13,627 nucleotides of DNA, taken from contig MGXL01000104.1 in NCBI GenBank assembly GCA_001801365.1, positions 1-13,627 of the forward strand. Direction: 5' to 3'. A program made the position numbers and the translations under genes. Shown here one piece after another: positions 6,904 through 13,627 of this stretch. Position 1 is the stretch's first letter, and the number at the start of each line of letters is the position of its first letter. The notes beneath the pieces were generated by a model. It had not been told where the DNA came from and searched no databases. It saw nothing but the letters and a program-made list of their open reading frames with translations. Source of the DNA: Gammaproteobacteria bacterium RBG_16_57_12 (GTDB lineage Bacteria > Pseudomonadota > Gammaproteobacteria > RBG-16-57-12).

Positions 6904-6945
6904 AAATGACCTTCATGGCATACGGCTGCGAAGGTCATTTTTATT
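6904..6945 (+). terminator. Likely intrinsic terminator between rpmF and plsX
   Basis: An 11-base perfect stem (left arm 6904-6914, core ATGACCTTC; right arm 6930-6940, core GAAGGTCAT) with a 15-base loop is followed by a T-rich run to 6945. The outer A-T pairs merge with the T-run. It probably ends part or all of the yceD-rpmF transcript. The stem is only moderately GC-rich, so read-through into plsX is plausible. Confidence 0.7.
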
Positions 6946-6975
6946 GGCCACCCTTATTACACACATTGCCGGTGC

Positions 6976-8004
6976 ATGAGCAAGAAAATCACAATAGCGC
7001 TTGACGCCATGGGCGGTGACTACGGGCCGGAAGTAGTCATCCCCGCCGCCATCGCCGCCTTGAACGAGCTCGATTTCCTGCACCTTATCCTGGTCGGTGA
7101 TCAGGACAGAATCCAGCCGGTACTTGATGCGCAACGCAGCGGCATCACAGAGCGGATCCGGATTCAACATGCCTCCCAGCAAGTGGAAATGCATGAGCCG
7201 CCTTCACAGGCCCTGCGCAATAAAAAAGATTCATCCATGCGGGTTGCCATCAACCTGGTGCGGGAAGGCGCCGCTCAGGCCTGCGTCAGCGCCGGCAACA
7301 CGGGCGCCTTGATGGCGACCGCGCGGTTTGTACTGAAAATGCTGCCGGGTGTCGACCGGCCGGCGATCATCACCGCCTTGCCCACCATCTCCGGCCATAC
7401 CCATATGCTGGACCTGGGCGCGAACGTTGATTCATCGGCGGAGAACCTGTTCGAGTTTGCCGTCATGGGTTCGGTCCTGACCAGTGTGGTGGAAGAAATC
7501 CCCAATCCCAAGGTCGCCCTGCTGAATATCGGCGAGGAGGAAATCAAGGGCAACGAGCAGGTCAAGCAGGCCGCGCGCCTGCTGGAGAAGAGCAGCCTGA
7601 ATTACATCGGTTTTGTGGAAGGCGATGGCATCTACCTGGGCGAGGCCGATGTCATTGTGTGCGATGGTTTCGTCGGTAACGTGGCCTTGAAAACCAGCGA
7701 AGGCATTGCCAAGATGATCACACATTTTCTCAAGGACGCCTTCAAGCGTAACTTCTATACCAAAGCCGCCGCCACGCTGGCCATGCCTGCCCTGAAATCT
7801 TTCAAGGAAAAAATTGATCATCGCCGTTATAATGGCGCCAGCCTGGTCGGGTTGCAGGGTATTGTGATCAAAAGCCATGGCGGCGCGGATATCTTTGCCT
7901 TCCAGCAGGCCATCAAGGAAGCGGTGATTGAAGTCAGGAAAAACGTCCCACAGAGAATCTCATCCCAACTGGAAGCCATACTAACAGCGAGGCAGGTCGT
8001 TTGA
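6976..8004 (+). CDS. plsX: Phosphate acyltransferase PlsX
   Basis: A 342-residue peripheral membrane enzyme that converts acyl-ACP to acyl-phosphate, feeding PlsY and phosphatidic acid synthesis. PlsX hallmarks are visible: ALDAMGGD at residues 8-15, SAGNTGAL at 105-112, the [13 protein letters not shown] block, [11 protein letters not shown], and the C-terminal [16 protein letters not shown] segment. The length is close to E. coli PlsX (about 356). The ATG at 6976 is the natural start, although the preceding sequence gives only a poor ribosome site. It lies 102 bp after rpmF beyond two hairpins, so it may have its own promoter, although I could not point to a convincing one. Its stop overlaps the fabH start by 4 bases. 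Confidence 0.96.
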   Translation: MSKKITIALDAMGGDYGPEVVIPAAIAALNELDFLHLILVGDQDRIQPVLDAQRSGITERIRIQHASQQVEMHEPPSQALRNKKDSSMRVAINLVREGAAQACVSAGNTGALMATARFVLKMLPGVDRPAIITALPTISGHTHMLDLGANVDSSAENLFEFAVMGSVLTSVVEEIPNPKVALLNIGEEEIKGNEQVKQAARLLEKSSLNYIGFVEGDGIYLGEADVIVCDGFVGNVALKTSEGIAKMITHFLKDAFKRNFYTKAAATLAMPALKSFKEKIDHRRYNGASLVGLQGIVIKSHGGADIFAFQQAIKEAVIEVRKNVPQRISSQLEAILTARQVV

Positions 8005-8969
8005 AGTATTCACGCATCATGGGCACGGGTGGTTATCTGCCGGAAAAGGTGTTGACCAACGCCGATCTGGAAAAGATGGTGGATACCACCGATGAATGGA
8101 TACACGAGCGCACGGGCATACGTAACCGGCATATCGCCGCCGATGGACAAACCACCTGCGATCTGGCCGAACAGGCCGCCCTGGCCGCTATCGAGGCCGC
8201 CGGGATACCCGCCAGCAGTATTGATCTGATCATTGTCGCGACGACCACCCCGGACCGCGTATTTCCCAGCACCGCCTGCCTGTTGCAACAACGGCTGGAC
8301 CTGCACGGCTGCCCCGCCTTCGATATCCAGGCGGTCTGCACCGGTTTTATTTACGCCCTGGATATCGCCGACAAATTCATCCGCACCGGCAGCGCCCGGC
8401 GCGCGCTGGTGGTCGGCGCGGAAACCATGTCACGCATCATCGACTGGACCGACCGCACGACCTGCGTGCTGTTCGGCGACGGTGCCGGGGCGGTCATTCT
8501 GGAGGCAAGTGAGCAACCCGGCATCCTGTCGGCTCATCTGCATGCCGATGGCAAGTACGCCGAGTTGCTGACTGTGCCGGCGGGGGTATCGAATAATTAC
8601 CAGGCCGTTATGGAAGGGCGCGCCTATGTGCACATGCAGGGCAATGAGGTATTCAAGGTTGCCGTGACCACCCTGGGGCGCATTGTCGATGAAACACTGC
8701 ATGCCCAGCACATGAAAAAATCCGATGTGACCTGGCTGGTGCCGCATCAGGCCAATATCCGTATCATCGCCGCCATGGCCAAGAAACTGAAAATGTCCAT
8801 GGATAACGTGGTGACCACCATGGAAGATCACGGCAACACCTCGGCGGCCTCCGTGCCGCTGGCGCTGGATGTGGCGGTGCGTGATGGCCGGATCAAGCGC
8901 GGGGATATTCTGTTGCTGGAGGCCTTTGGCGGTGGATTCACCTGGGGCTCGGCGCTTATCAAATATTGA
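8001..8969 (+). CDS. fabH: Beta-ketoacyl-ACP synthase III
   Basis: A 322-residue enzyme that starts fatty acid synthesis by condensing acetyl-CoA with malonyl-ACP. The catalytic triad is intact: Cys113 (AVCTGF), His249 (VPHQAN) and Asn279 (HGNTSA), each shifted by 1-5 from E. coli Cys112, His244 and Asn274. The C-terminal [15 protein letters not shown] is typical. The start is TTG (8001-8003), overlapping the plsX stop in the sequence TTGA, with GAGG 8 bases upstream. The next ATG (8019) would remove the conserved first strand (KYSRI), so TTG is preferred. The overlap implies translational coupling to plsX. Confidence 0.96.
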   Translation: MKYSRIMGTGGYLPEKVLTNADLEKMVDTTDEWIHERTGIRNRHIAADGQTTCDLAEQAALAAIEAAGIPASSIDLIIVATTTPDRVFPSTACLLQQRLDLHGCPAFDIQAVCTGFIYALDIADKFIRTGSARRALVVGAETMSRIIDWTDRTTCVLFGDGAGAVILEASEQPGILSAHLHADGKYAELLTVPAGVSNNYQAVMEGRAYVHMQGNEVFKVAVTTLGRIVDETLHAQHMKKSDVTWLVPHQANIRIIAAMAKKLKMSMDNVVTTMEDHGNTSAASVPLALDVAVRDGRIKRGDILLLEAFGGGFTWGSALIKY

Positions 8970-8990
8970 TTTTGTGAAAGGGTAGCTTCG

Positions 8991-9917
8991 ATGTCGCTTG
9001 CTTTTATCTTTCCAGGCCAGGGTTCGCAGTCTGTCGGCATGCTGGGTGAGCTGGCACAGGCCTTTTCAGTGGTGCAGGAAACGTTTGCCGAGGCCTCCAA
9101 CGTCCTGGGCTATGACTTATGGAAAACCATCCAGGAGGGTCCGGAAGAGAAAATGAACCCTACGGCGGTCACCCAGCCAGCCATGCTCTCGGCCGGTGTA
9201 GCCGTTTGGCGCGTCTGGCGTGAAAATCTCGGTGCAGTACCGGACTTTATGGCCGGGCACAGCCTGGGAGAATACACCGCCCTGGTATGCGCCGAGGCGC
9301 TGGAGTTTGCCCCGGCCGTTGGCCTGGTGGCGGAGCGTGGGCGTTTGATGCAGGAGGCCGTGCCTGCCGGCCTTGGTGCGATGGCCGCGATACTGGGTAT
9401 CGATGATGAAGACGTCGTCCGGGTCTGCGAAGAATCGGCTCAGGGGGAGGTGTTGTCGGCGGTGAACTTCAACTCCCCGGGCCAGGTGGTCATCGCCGGT
9501 CATCGAAGCGCCGTGGAGCGGGCAGTCGAAGCCGCCAGGGAGGCGGGCGCCAAGCGGGCCATCGTGCTCGCCGTCAGTGTACCCTCTCATTGCTCACTGA
9601 TGCGTGGCGCCGCTGAACAACTTCGGGCACGGCTCGAAAAGATCACTATCAAGGCCCCGCATGTACCCGTGATCAATAATGTCGATGTGGCCATGGCCCA
9701 GGAGCCCGGCGCGATCAGGGACGCACTGGTCAGGCAGCTATATAGCCCGGTTCGCTGGGTGGAGACTATCCAAAAGTTACATAAGGAAGGGGTCTCGCGG
9801 GTGGTCGAATGCGGTCCGGGCAAGGTTCTGGCGGGCCTTAACAAGCGCATTGAACGCGACATGTCGGTGCAGGCCATTTACGATACCGCCACACTCAACC
9901 AGGCCCTGGCTGAATAA
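8991..9917 (+). CDS. fabD: Malonyl-CoA:ACP transacylase
   Basis: A 308-residue cytoplasmic enzyme that moves malonyl from CoA to ACP, supplying FabH and FabF. Active-site residues are in place: Gln10 in FPGQGSQ, nucleophile Ser91 in GHSLGEY, Arg116 and His200 in VPSHCSLM, equivalent to E. coli Gln11, Ser92, Arg117 and His201. The length equals the family norm (E. coli 309). The ATG follows an AAAGGG ribosome site and comes 21 bp after fabH, so it belongs to the same operon. Nothing unusual is seen. Confidence 0.97.
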   Translation: MSLAFIFPGQGSQSVGMLGELAQAFSVVQETFAEASNVLGYDLWKTIQEGPEEKMNPTAVTQPAMLSAGVAVWRVWRENLGAVPDFMAGHSLGEYTALVCAEALEFAPAVGLVAERGRLMQEAVPAGLGAMAAILGIDDEDVVRVCEESAQGEVLSAVNFNSPGQVVIAGHRSAVERAVEAAREAGAKRAIVLAVSVPSHCSLMRGAAEQLRARLEKITIKAPHVPVINNVDVAMAQEPGAIRDALVRQLYSPVRWVETIQKLHKEGVSRVVECGPGKVLAGLNKRIERDMSVQAIYDTATLNQALAE

Positions 9918-9920
9918 ACA

Positions 9921-9928
9921 GGGGGAGG
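9921..9928 (+). promoter_or_regulatory. fabG: Strong ribosome binding site that sets the fabG start
   Basis: GGGGGAGG lies 8 bases before the ATG at 9937. The fabG frame stays open further upstream into fabD; this site and homologue alignment fix the start at 9937. Confidence 0.85.
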
Positions 9929-9936
9929 ATACATCG

Positions 9937-10677
9937 ATGCTGGAGAACGAAATCGCACTGGTAACCGGCGCCAGCCGCGGCATAGGCAAGGCCATTGCCC
10001 TGGAATTGGGGGCCATGGGTGCCACTGTCATCGGGACCGCTACTTCAGAAAGTGGCGCAGAAAGCATTTCCAAGTATATGAATGAAAATGGTATTAAAGG
10101 TGCAGGCCGGGTGCTTGAAGTTACCCGTCAGGACTCTGTGGACAGCCTGATGGCGGGAATCGAGAAGACCTACGGCACGCCGGGCATCCTGGTTAACAAT
10201 GCCGGCATTACCCGCGACAACCTGCTGATGCGCATGAAGGACGAAGAGTGGGACGAGATCATGGCAACCAATCTCGGTTCGGTATTTCGTCTGTCCAGGG
10301 CCTGTCTGCGCGGCATGATGAAGGCGCGCAAGGGACGTATCATCAATATCACCTCGGTGGTCGGCGTAACCGGCAATCCGGGCCAGGTCAATTATTCGGC
10401 TGCCAAGGCCGGCGTGATCGGTTTTACCAAATCCCTGGCACGCGAGGTCGGTTCCCGCGGCATTACCGTCAATGCCGTTGCTCCCGGCTTTATCGATACC
10501 GACATGACGCGCGCACTGCCCGAGGCGCAACGGGAAGCCCTGCTGACCCAGATCCCGTTGAACCGTTTGGGGGGTGCCGAGGAGATTGCCGCCGCAGTGG
10601 GTTTTCTGGCCTCTTCCAAGGCGGCCTATATCACCGGAGCAACCCTGCACGTAAACGGTGGTATGTACATGAATTAA
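9937..10677 (+). CDS. fabG: 3-oxoacyl-ACP reductase
   Basis: A 246-residue short-chain dehydrogenase that reduces 3-ketoacyl-ACP with NADPH in each elongation cycle. The Rossmann nucleotide motif TGASRGIG (10-17), NNAG (87-90) and the catalytic set Asn112, Ser140, Tyr153 and Lys157 (YSAAK) are all present, each exactly 2 residues later than in E. coli FabG. The C-terminal ITGATLHVNGGMYM is the standard FabG ending. The gap to fabD is 19 bp, consistent with one operon. A longer in-frame opening reaching back to 9679 lies within fabD and is not coding in this frame. Confidence 0.97.
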   Translation: MLENEIALVTGASRGIGKAIALELGAMGATVIGTATSESGAESISKYMNENGIKGAGRVLEVTRQDSVDSLMAGIEKTYGTPGILVNNAGITRDNLLMRMKDEEWDEIMATNLGSVFRLSRACLRGMMKARKGRIINITSVVGVTGNPGQVNYSAAKAGVIGFTKSLAREVGSRGITVNAVAPGFIDTDMTRALPEAQREALLTQIPLNRLGGAEEIAAAVGFLASSKAAYITGATLHVNGGMYMN

Positions 10678-10706
10678 AGTGGTTTTATGGATTTCCGGCA
10701 TGAAGG

Positions 10707-10736
10707 CTGGCATCCGGCGTGCGTTTTCATTACAAT
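10707..10736 (+). promoter_or_regulatory. Possible acpP promoter in the fabG-acpP gap
   Basis: TACAAT (10731-10736, 5/6 to the -10 consensus) has CTGGCA (10707-10712, 4/6) 18 bases upstream. This would give a leader of about 45 bases before acpP. AcpP is needed in large excess over the Fab enzymes, so a separate promoter here is expected; the match itself is modest. Confidence 0.4.
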
Positions 10737-10787
10737 ACGCCCGCAACTGATAGGCGTAACTAAACTAGATAAGAGGACGAGTCCGAT

Positions 10788-11024
10788 ATGAGCACTGTTG
10801 AAGAGCGTGTCAAGAAAATCGTGATCGAACAACTTGGCGTTAAAGAAGAAGAAGTAAAGAATGCTTCTTCTTTTGTGGATGATCTTGGCGCTGATTCCCT
10901 CGATACCGTGGAGTTGGTCATGGCTCTGGAAGAAGAGTTCGAGACCGAAATCCCCGATGAGCAGGCCGAAAAGATCACCACCGTTCAGCAGGCCATTGAC
11001 TACATCACTGCCAACCAGGGTTAA
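10788..11024 (+). CDS. acpP: Acyl carrier protein
   Basis: A 78-residue, strongly acidic, four-helix carrier that holds growing acyl chains on a 4'-phosphopantetheine arm. The attachment site is Ser37 in [10 protein letters not shown], the universal DSL motif. Length and sequence are nearly those of E. coli AcpP. An AGAGGA ribosome site lies about 10 bases before the ATG. It is separated from fabG by 110 bp and from fabF by 83 bp, unusually large gaps for this otherwise tight cluster. This fits independent, high-level expression of acpP with a hairpin after the gene. Confidence 0.98.
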   Translation: MSTVEERVKKIVIEQLGVKEEEVKNASSFVDDLGADSLDTVELVMALEEEFETEIPDEQAEKITTVQQAIDYITANQG

Positions 11025-11041
11025 TCCAGCATTGTTATCAC

Positions 11042-11082
11042 CGGCAGCCCGCCATACGGAGAGTATGGCGCGGCTGTTGCCG
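11042..11082 (+). terminator. Long bulged hairpin after acpP (attenuator or 3'-end stabiliser)
   Basis: The inner stem CGCCATAC / GTATGGCG (11050-11057 with 11063-11070) closes a 5-base loop. The outer arms 11042-11049 and 11072-11082 add about 8 more pairs with a one-base bulge (11071) and a two-base bulge (11077-11078). Only three T residues follow, so it is not a classical strong terminator. Partial termination or protection of the acpP mRNA 3' end is my inference. Confidence 0.55.
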
Positions 11083-11095
11083 TTTATGCCATTGT

Positions 11096-11102
11096 AAGGT
11101 GA
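11096..11102 (+). promoter_or_regulatory. fabF: Ribosome binding site that selects the TTG start of fabF
   Basis: AAGGTGA lies 5 bases before the TTG at 11108. The in-frame GTG at 11099 is part of this ribosome site and so is unlikely to be the start. Confidence 0.7.
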
Positions 11103-11107
11103 CGTAC

Positions 11108-12346
11108 TTGACTAAACGACGTGTTGTTGTAACAGGACTCGGTATGGTTTCTCCGGTGGGACTCAGTGTCAGGGAGTCCTGGGAGAGCATACTGGCGGGC
11201 AAATGCGGTATCAGTGAAATCACCCATTTCGATGTCAGCGCCTACAACACCCGTATTGGCGGCTCGGTCAGGAACTTCAATGCCGAGCACTATATCCCCG
11301 TCAAGGATGTCAAAAAAATGGACCCGTTCATTCACTACGGGATAGCCGCTGCCCTTGAGGCCATTACCGATTCCGGTCTGCAGGTCACTGAGCAAAATGC
11401 CGAGCGTATCGGGGTGGCCATTGGCTCCGGCATTGGTGGCCTGCCGGGGATCGAGAAGGGTGTTGTTGCCCTGAATGCCGGCGGGCCACGCAAGATCTCG
11501 CCATTCTTCGTACCCAGCAATATCATCAATATGATTTCCGGTAATGTGTCCATCATGTTTGGCATGAAGGGGCCGAACTATGCGTTGGTGACCGCCTGCG
11601 CGACCGGCACCCATTGCATTGGGGATGCCGCGCGTCTGATCGAATACGGCGATGCCGATGTTATGATCGCCGGCGGGGCGGAAATGGCCACTTCACCCGT
11701 ATGTCTGGGCGGTTTCAGCGCCGCACGAGCCCTGTCTACCCGCAACGATGACCCTGCCACGGCCAGCCGGCCCTGGGATAAAGACCGCGATGGGTTTGTC
11801 ATGAGCGACGGCGCCGGCGTGGTGGTGCTGGAAGAATATGAATTTGCCAAAAAGCGCGGCGCCAGGATTTATGGTGAAGTGGTCGGCTTCGGCATGAGCG
11901 GTGATGCCTATCACATGACCCTGCCCTCCGCGGGCGGAGATGGGGCCAGACGTTGCATGATAAATGCATTGCGTAACGCCCGTCTGAATCCGGAGCAGGT
12001 CGATTACATCAATGCCCATGGTACTTCGACACCCGCCGGCGACCTGGCCGAGACCCAGGCCGTCAAGAGTGCCTTTGGTGATTATGCCTATAAAGTTGCG
12101 ATCAGCTCCACCAAGTCCATGACCGGTCATCCGCTGGGAGCCGCCGGCGGGATTGAGGCCATTTTTTCCTTGTTGGCGATCCGCGATCAGGTGGCGCCAC
12201 CTACCATCAACATCTTCACCCCGGATCCCGAGTGTGACTTGGATTATGTGCCCAACACCGCACGCCAGATGAAAATAGAGGTGGCCATGTCCAACTCGTT
12301 TGGATTCGGCGGAACCAACGCCACGCTGATATTCAGAAAGATCTGA
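11108..12346 (+). CDS. fabF: Beta-ketoacyl-ACP synthase II
   Basis: A 412-residue condensing enzyme that elongates acyl-ACP with malonyl-ACP and in E. coli controls temperature-dependent unsaturated chain length. The Cys-His-His triad is visible: Cys164 (TACATG), His304 (NAHGTSTP) and His341 (MTGHPLG), plus Lys336. The C-terminal [14 protein letters not shown] is characteristic. The start is taken as TTG 11108, giving [18 protein letters not shown], which aligns exactly with E. coli [10 protein letters not shown] (413 residues) and has a ribosome site at the right distance; the GTG at 11099 is the alternative. It shares the order of the enteric cluster, with a PabB gene 74 bp downstream. Confidence 0.95.
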   Translation: MTKRRVVVTGLGMVSPVGLSVRESWESILAGKCGISEITHFDVSAYNTRIGGSVRNFNAEHYIPVKDVKKMDPFIHYGIAAALEAITDSGLQVTEQNAERIGVAIGSGIGGLPGIEKGVVALNAGGPRKISPFFVPSNIINMISGNVSIMFGMKGPNYALVTACATGTHCIGDAARLIEYGDADVMIAGGAEMATSPVCLGGFSAARALSTRNDDPATASRPWDKDRDGFVMSDGAGVVVLEEYEFAKKRGARIYGEVVGFGMSGDAYHMTLPSAGGDGARRCMINALRNARLNPEQVDYINAHGTSTPAGDLAETQAVKSAFGDYAYKVAISSTKSMTGHPLGAAGGIEAIFSLLAIRDQVAPPTINIFTPDPECDLDYVPNTARQMKIEVAMSNSFGFGGTNATLIFRKI

Positions 12347-12373
12347 TACCCTGCTACCGGCCGTATCCTGCTA

Positions 12374-12379
12374 TATACT
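12374..12379 (+). promoter_or_regulatory. Weak candidate -10 element upstream of pabB
   Basis: TATACT (5/6 to the -10 consensus) lies in the 74-bp fabF-pabB gap, but the -35 position (CTGCTA at 12351-12356) matches only 3/6. A pabB promoter here is possible, not established. Confidence 0.25.
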
Positions 12380-12420
12380 CTGATTCCACCATTAGCAACG
12401 GCTGGACGGACAGGGCACCC

Positions 12421-13627
12421 ATGCCACCACCGCTCTCCTTTAAGCACGTGGCCATGATCCCGGTTACCGGAGATCCGGTCAATCTTGCGCAGCTGCAGGC
12501 CAGTCATCCGCAGCGCTATCCCTTTCTGCTGCAAAGCGTGGCGCAGGGCACTACCCATGCCCGCTACGACATCCTGTTTGCTTTTCCCGGCGATACCCTG
12601 AGGCTCGATGCGGAGGGACGGCTGCATGGCGGCCGGACCCCTGGCAATGATTTCCTGGATGCACTTGATGAGTGGTGGCGGCCAACGGTTTGTGCGGCGT
12701 CTGAACAGGATCTGCCGTTTACCGGCGGCTGGTTTGTCTATCTGGGCTACGAACTGGCGCAGCAGATCGAAACCGGTCTGCGGCTGCCCGAGTTTCCCCC
12801 CGATTTCCCGGTTGCCTTCGCCACCCGCATCCCGGCGGCAATCATCCACGATCATGCCCGGCAGCAAACCTGCCTGCTGGCTGAAACCGGTTATGAATAT
12901 CTGATAAAACAAATGCAGGCGGATTGTGCCGGGCCGAGGGAGTCAGTCCCTGGCATGATCACTGTCGATAATCTGAATGAAGATGATCCCCGGCCATTCA
13001 TCCAGGGTGTCCAGCGTATCAAGGACTACATTGTCGCGGGTGATGTGTTTCAGGTGAATCTGTCCCGCGCCTGGCAGGGCAGGTGCGCAGATACCATTAC
13101 GGCCTGCGATCTCTATCAGCAGCTTTGCGTGCATAATCCGGCGCCCTTCGCCGGTCTGGCCCTTACCCCGTACGGCAGTATTATCAGCTCATCGCCGGAA
13201 CTGCTGGTCAGGGTAGGGCAGGGGTGCATAGAAACCCGCCCCATTGCGGGCACGCGGCCGCGCCATGATTCAAATAACACGCAGGACAACGCCTACCGGC
13301 AGGAGCTGATCAGCCACCCCAAGGAACGCGCCGAACACATCATGCTCATCGATCTGGAACGTAATGATCTGGGCCGGGTCTGTGTACCGGGATCCATCCA
13401 TGTCAATGAATTGATGACGCTGGAAAGTTTCAGTCATGTGCATCACATTGTTTCCAATATCCGCGGCAAATTGCGTCCGGAGTGCAGCCCCGGAGCAGTG
13501 CTCCGGGCGGTGTTCCCGGGCGGCACCATCACCGGCTGCCCCAAGGTGCGCTGCATGGAAATCATTGCCGAGCTGGAAGGCACCGGGCGTGGTCCGTATA
13601 CTGGCTCGATGGGTTATATCAATCGTG
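12421..13627 (+). CDS. pabB: Aminodeoxychorismate synthase component I, PabB type (3' truncated by window)
   Basis: 402 codons are visible, open at the window end. PabB with a PabA glutaminase converts chorismate to 4-amino-4-deoxychorismate for folate. The chorismate-binding domain is clear: VNLSRAWQG, SSSPELLV, RPIAGTRPR, HPKERAEHIM and LERNDLGRV. PabB is favoured over TrpE by DLERNDLGRV (TrpE usually has DLGRNDLGR), by GGTITGCPKVRCMEI and by GWFVYLGYE. The position after fabF supports this: in E. coli the next gene is pabC. The residue equivalent to E. coli PabB Lys274 (PIKGT) is Ala276 here, as in TrpE. The ATG at 12421 is the first in frame, with GGACAGGG upstream; an ATG at 12454 is an alternative. 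Anthranilate synthase activity cannot be excluded. Confidence 0.85.
   Translation, partial: MPPPLSFKHVAMIPVTGDPVNLAQLQASHPQRYPFLLQSVAQGTTHARYDILFAFPGDTLRLDAEGRLHGGRTPGNDFLDALDEWWRPTVCAASEQDLPFTGGWFVYLGYELAQQIETGLRLPEFPPDFPVAFATRIPAAIIHDHARQQTCLLAETGYEYLIKQMQADCAGPRESVPGMITVDNLNEDDPRPFIQGVQRIKDYIVAGDVFQVNLSRAWQGRCADTITACDLYQQLCVHNPAPFAGLALTPYGSIISSSPELLVRVGQGCIETRPIAGTRPRHDSNNTQDNAYRQELISHPKERAEHIMLIDLERNDLGRVCVPGSIHVNELMTLESFSHVHHIVSNIRGKLRPECSPGAVLRAVFPGGTITGCPKVRCMEIIAELEGTGRGPYTGSMGYINR

Noticed and set aside
9679..9936. Extended open frame upstream of fabG
   Set aside because: It lies inside fabD in another frame; the strong ribosome site and alignment place the start at 9937.
12244..12912. 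A 222-residue open frame antisense to the fabF end and pabB start
   Set aside because: Covers conserved coding sequence on the other strand, with no ribosome site or recognisable domain.
1..13627. Mobile elements, CRISPR arrays, tRNA or rRNA genes
   Set aside because: No transposase, integrase, direct-repeat array or RNA gene signature was seen; the whole window is densely packed with housekeeping genes.

Overview
The window is a chromosomal housekeeping region from a gammaproteobacterium. The main evidence is the conserved order yceD-rpmF-plsX-fabH-fabD-fabG-acpP-fabF followed by a pabB-type gene, with a yceF-type Maf protein on the opposite strand, as in enteric bacteria and pseudomonads. 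The two-subunit pyruvate carboxylase closely resembles the Pseudomonas type as I recall it. A cheV gene implies a motile cell. GC content is moderately high (mid-to-high 50s % by eye). I cannot name a genus. Coding density is very high: the longest stretch without a gene is the 180-bp divergent region 5986-6165.

Layout. (1) Bases 2-994, plus strand: 3' portion of a membrane-anchored SppA-type (S49) signal peptide peptidase, cut by the window start. (2) Bases 1020-1994, minus strand: CheV, a CheW-receiver fusion, preceded by a candidate flagellar sigma-28 promoter. (3) Bases 2105-5985, minus strand: an apparent operon pycA-pycB-yceF, encoding the biotin carboxylase and carboxyltransferase/biotin carrier subunits of pyruvate carboxylase, then a Maf-family nucleotide pyrophosphatase. 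(4) Bases 5986-6165: divergent control region with one promoter candidate facing each way. (5) Bases 6166-12346, plus strand: the fatty-acid/phospholipid cluster yceD, rpmF, plsX, fabH, fabD, fabG, acpP, fabF. (6) Bases 12421-13627, plus strand: 5' part of a PabB-type chorismate-utilising enzyme, cut by the window end.

How the genes work together. FabD makes malonyl-ACP, FabH condenses it with acetyl-CoA, FabG reduces the ketoacyl-ACP and FabF performs later condensations, all on AcpP. PlsX passes finished acyl chains to phospholipid synthesis. YceD and L32 (RpmF) are ribosome-linked genes that usually travel with this cluster. Pyruvate carboxylase refills oxaloacetate. PabB starts p-aminobenzoate/folate synthesis.

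I found no clear undescribed system. The points worth a second look are regulatory or architectural: a near-consensus promoter that would make the yceD mRNA almost leaderless; pycAB placed in the conserved yceF|yceD divergent junction and coupled to yceF; a flagellar-type promoter before cheV; three TTG start codons; RNA hairpins in the rpmF-plsX and acpP-fabF gaps; and a PabB that has Ala where the E. coli enzyme has its active-site Lys.
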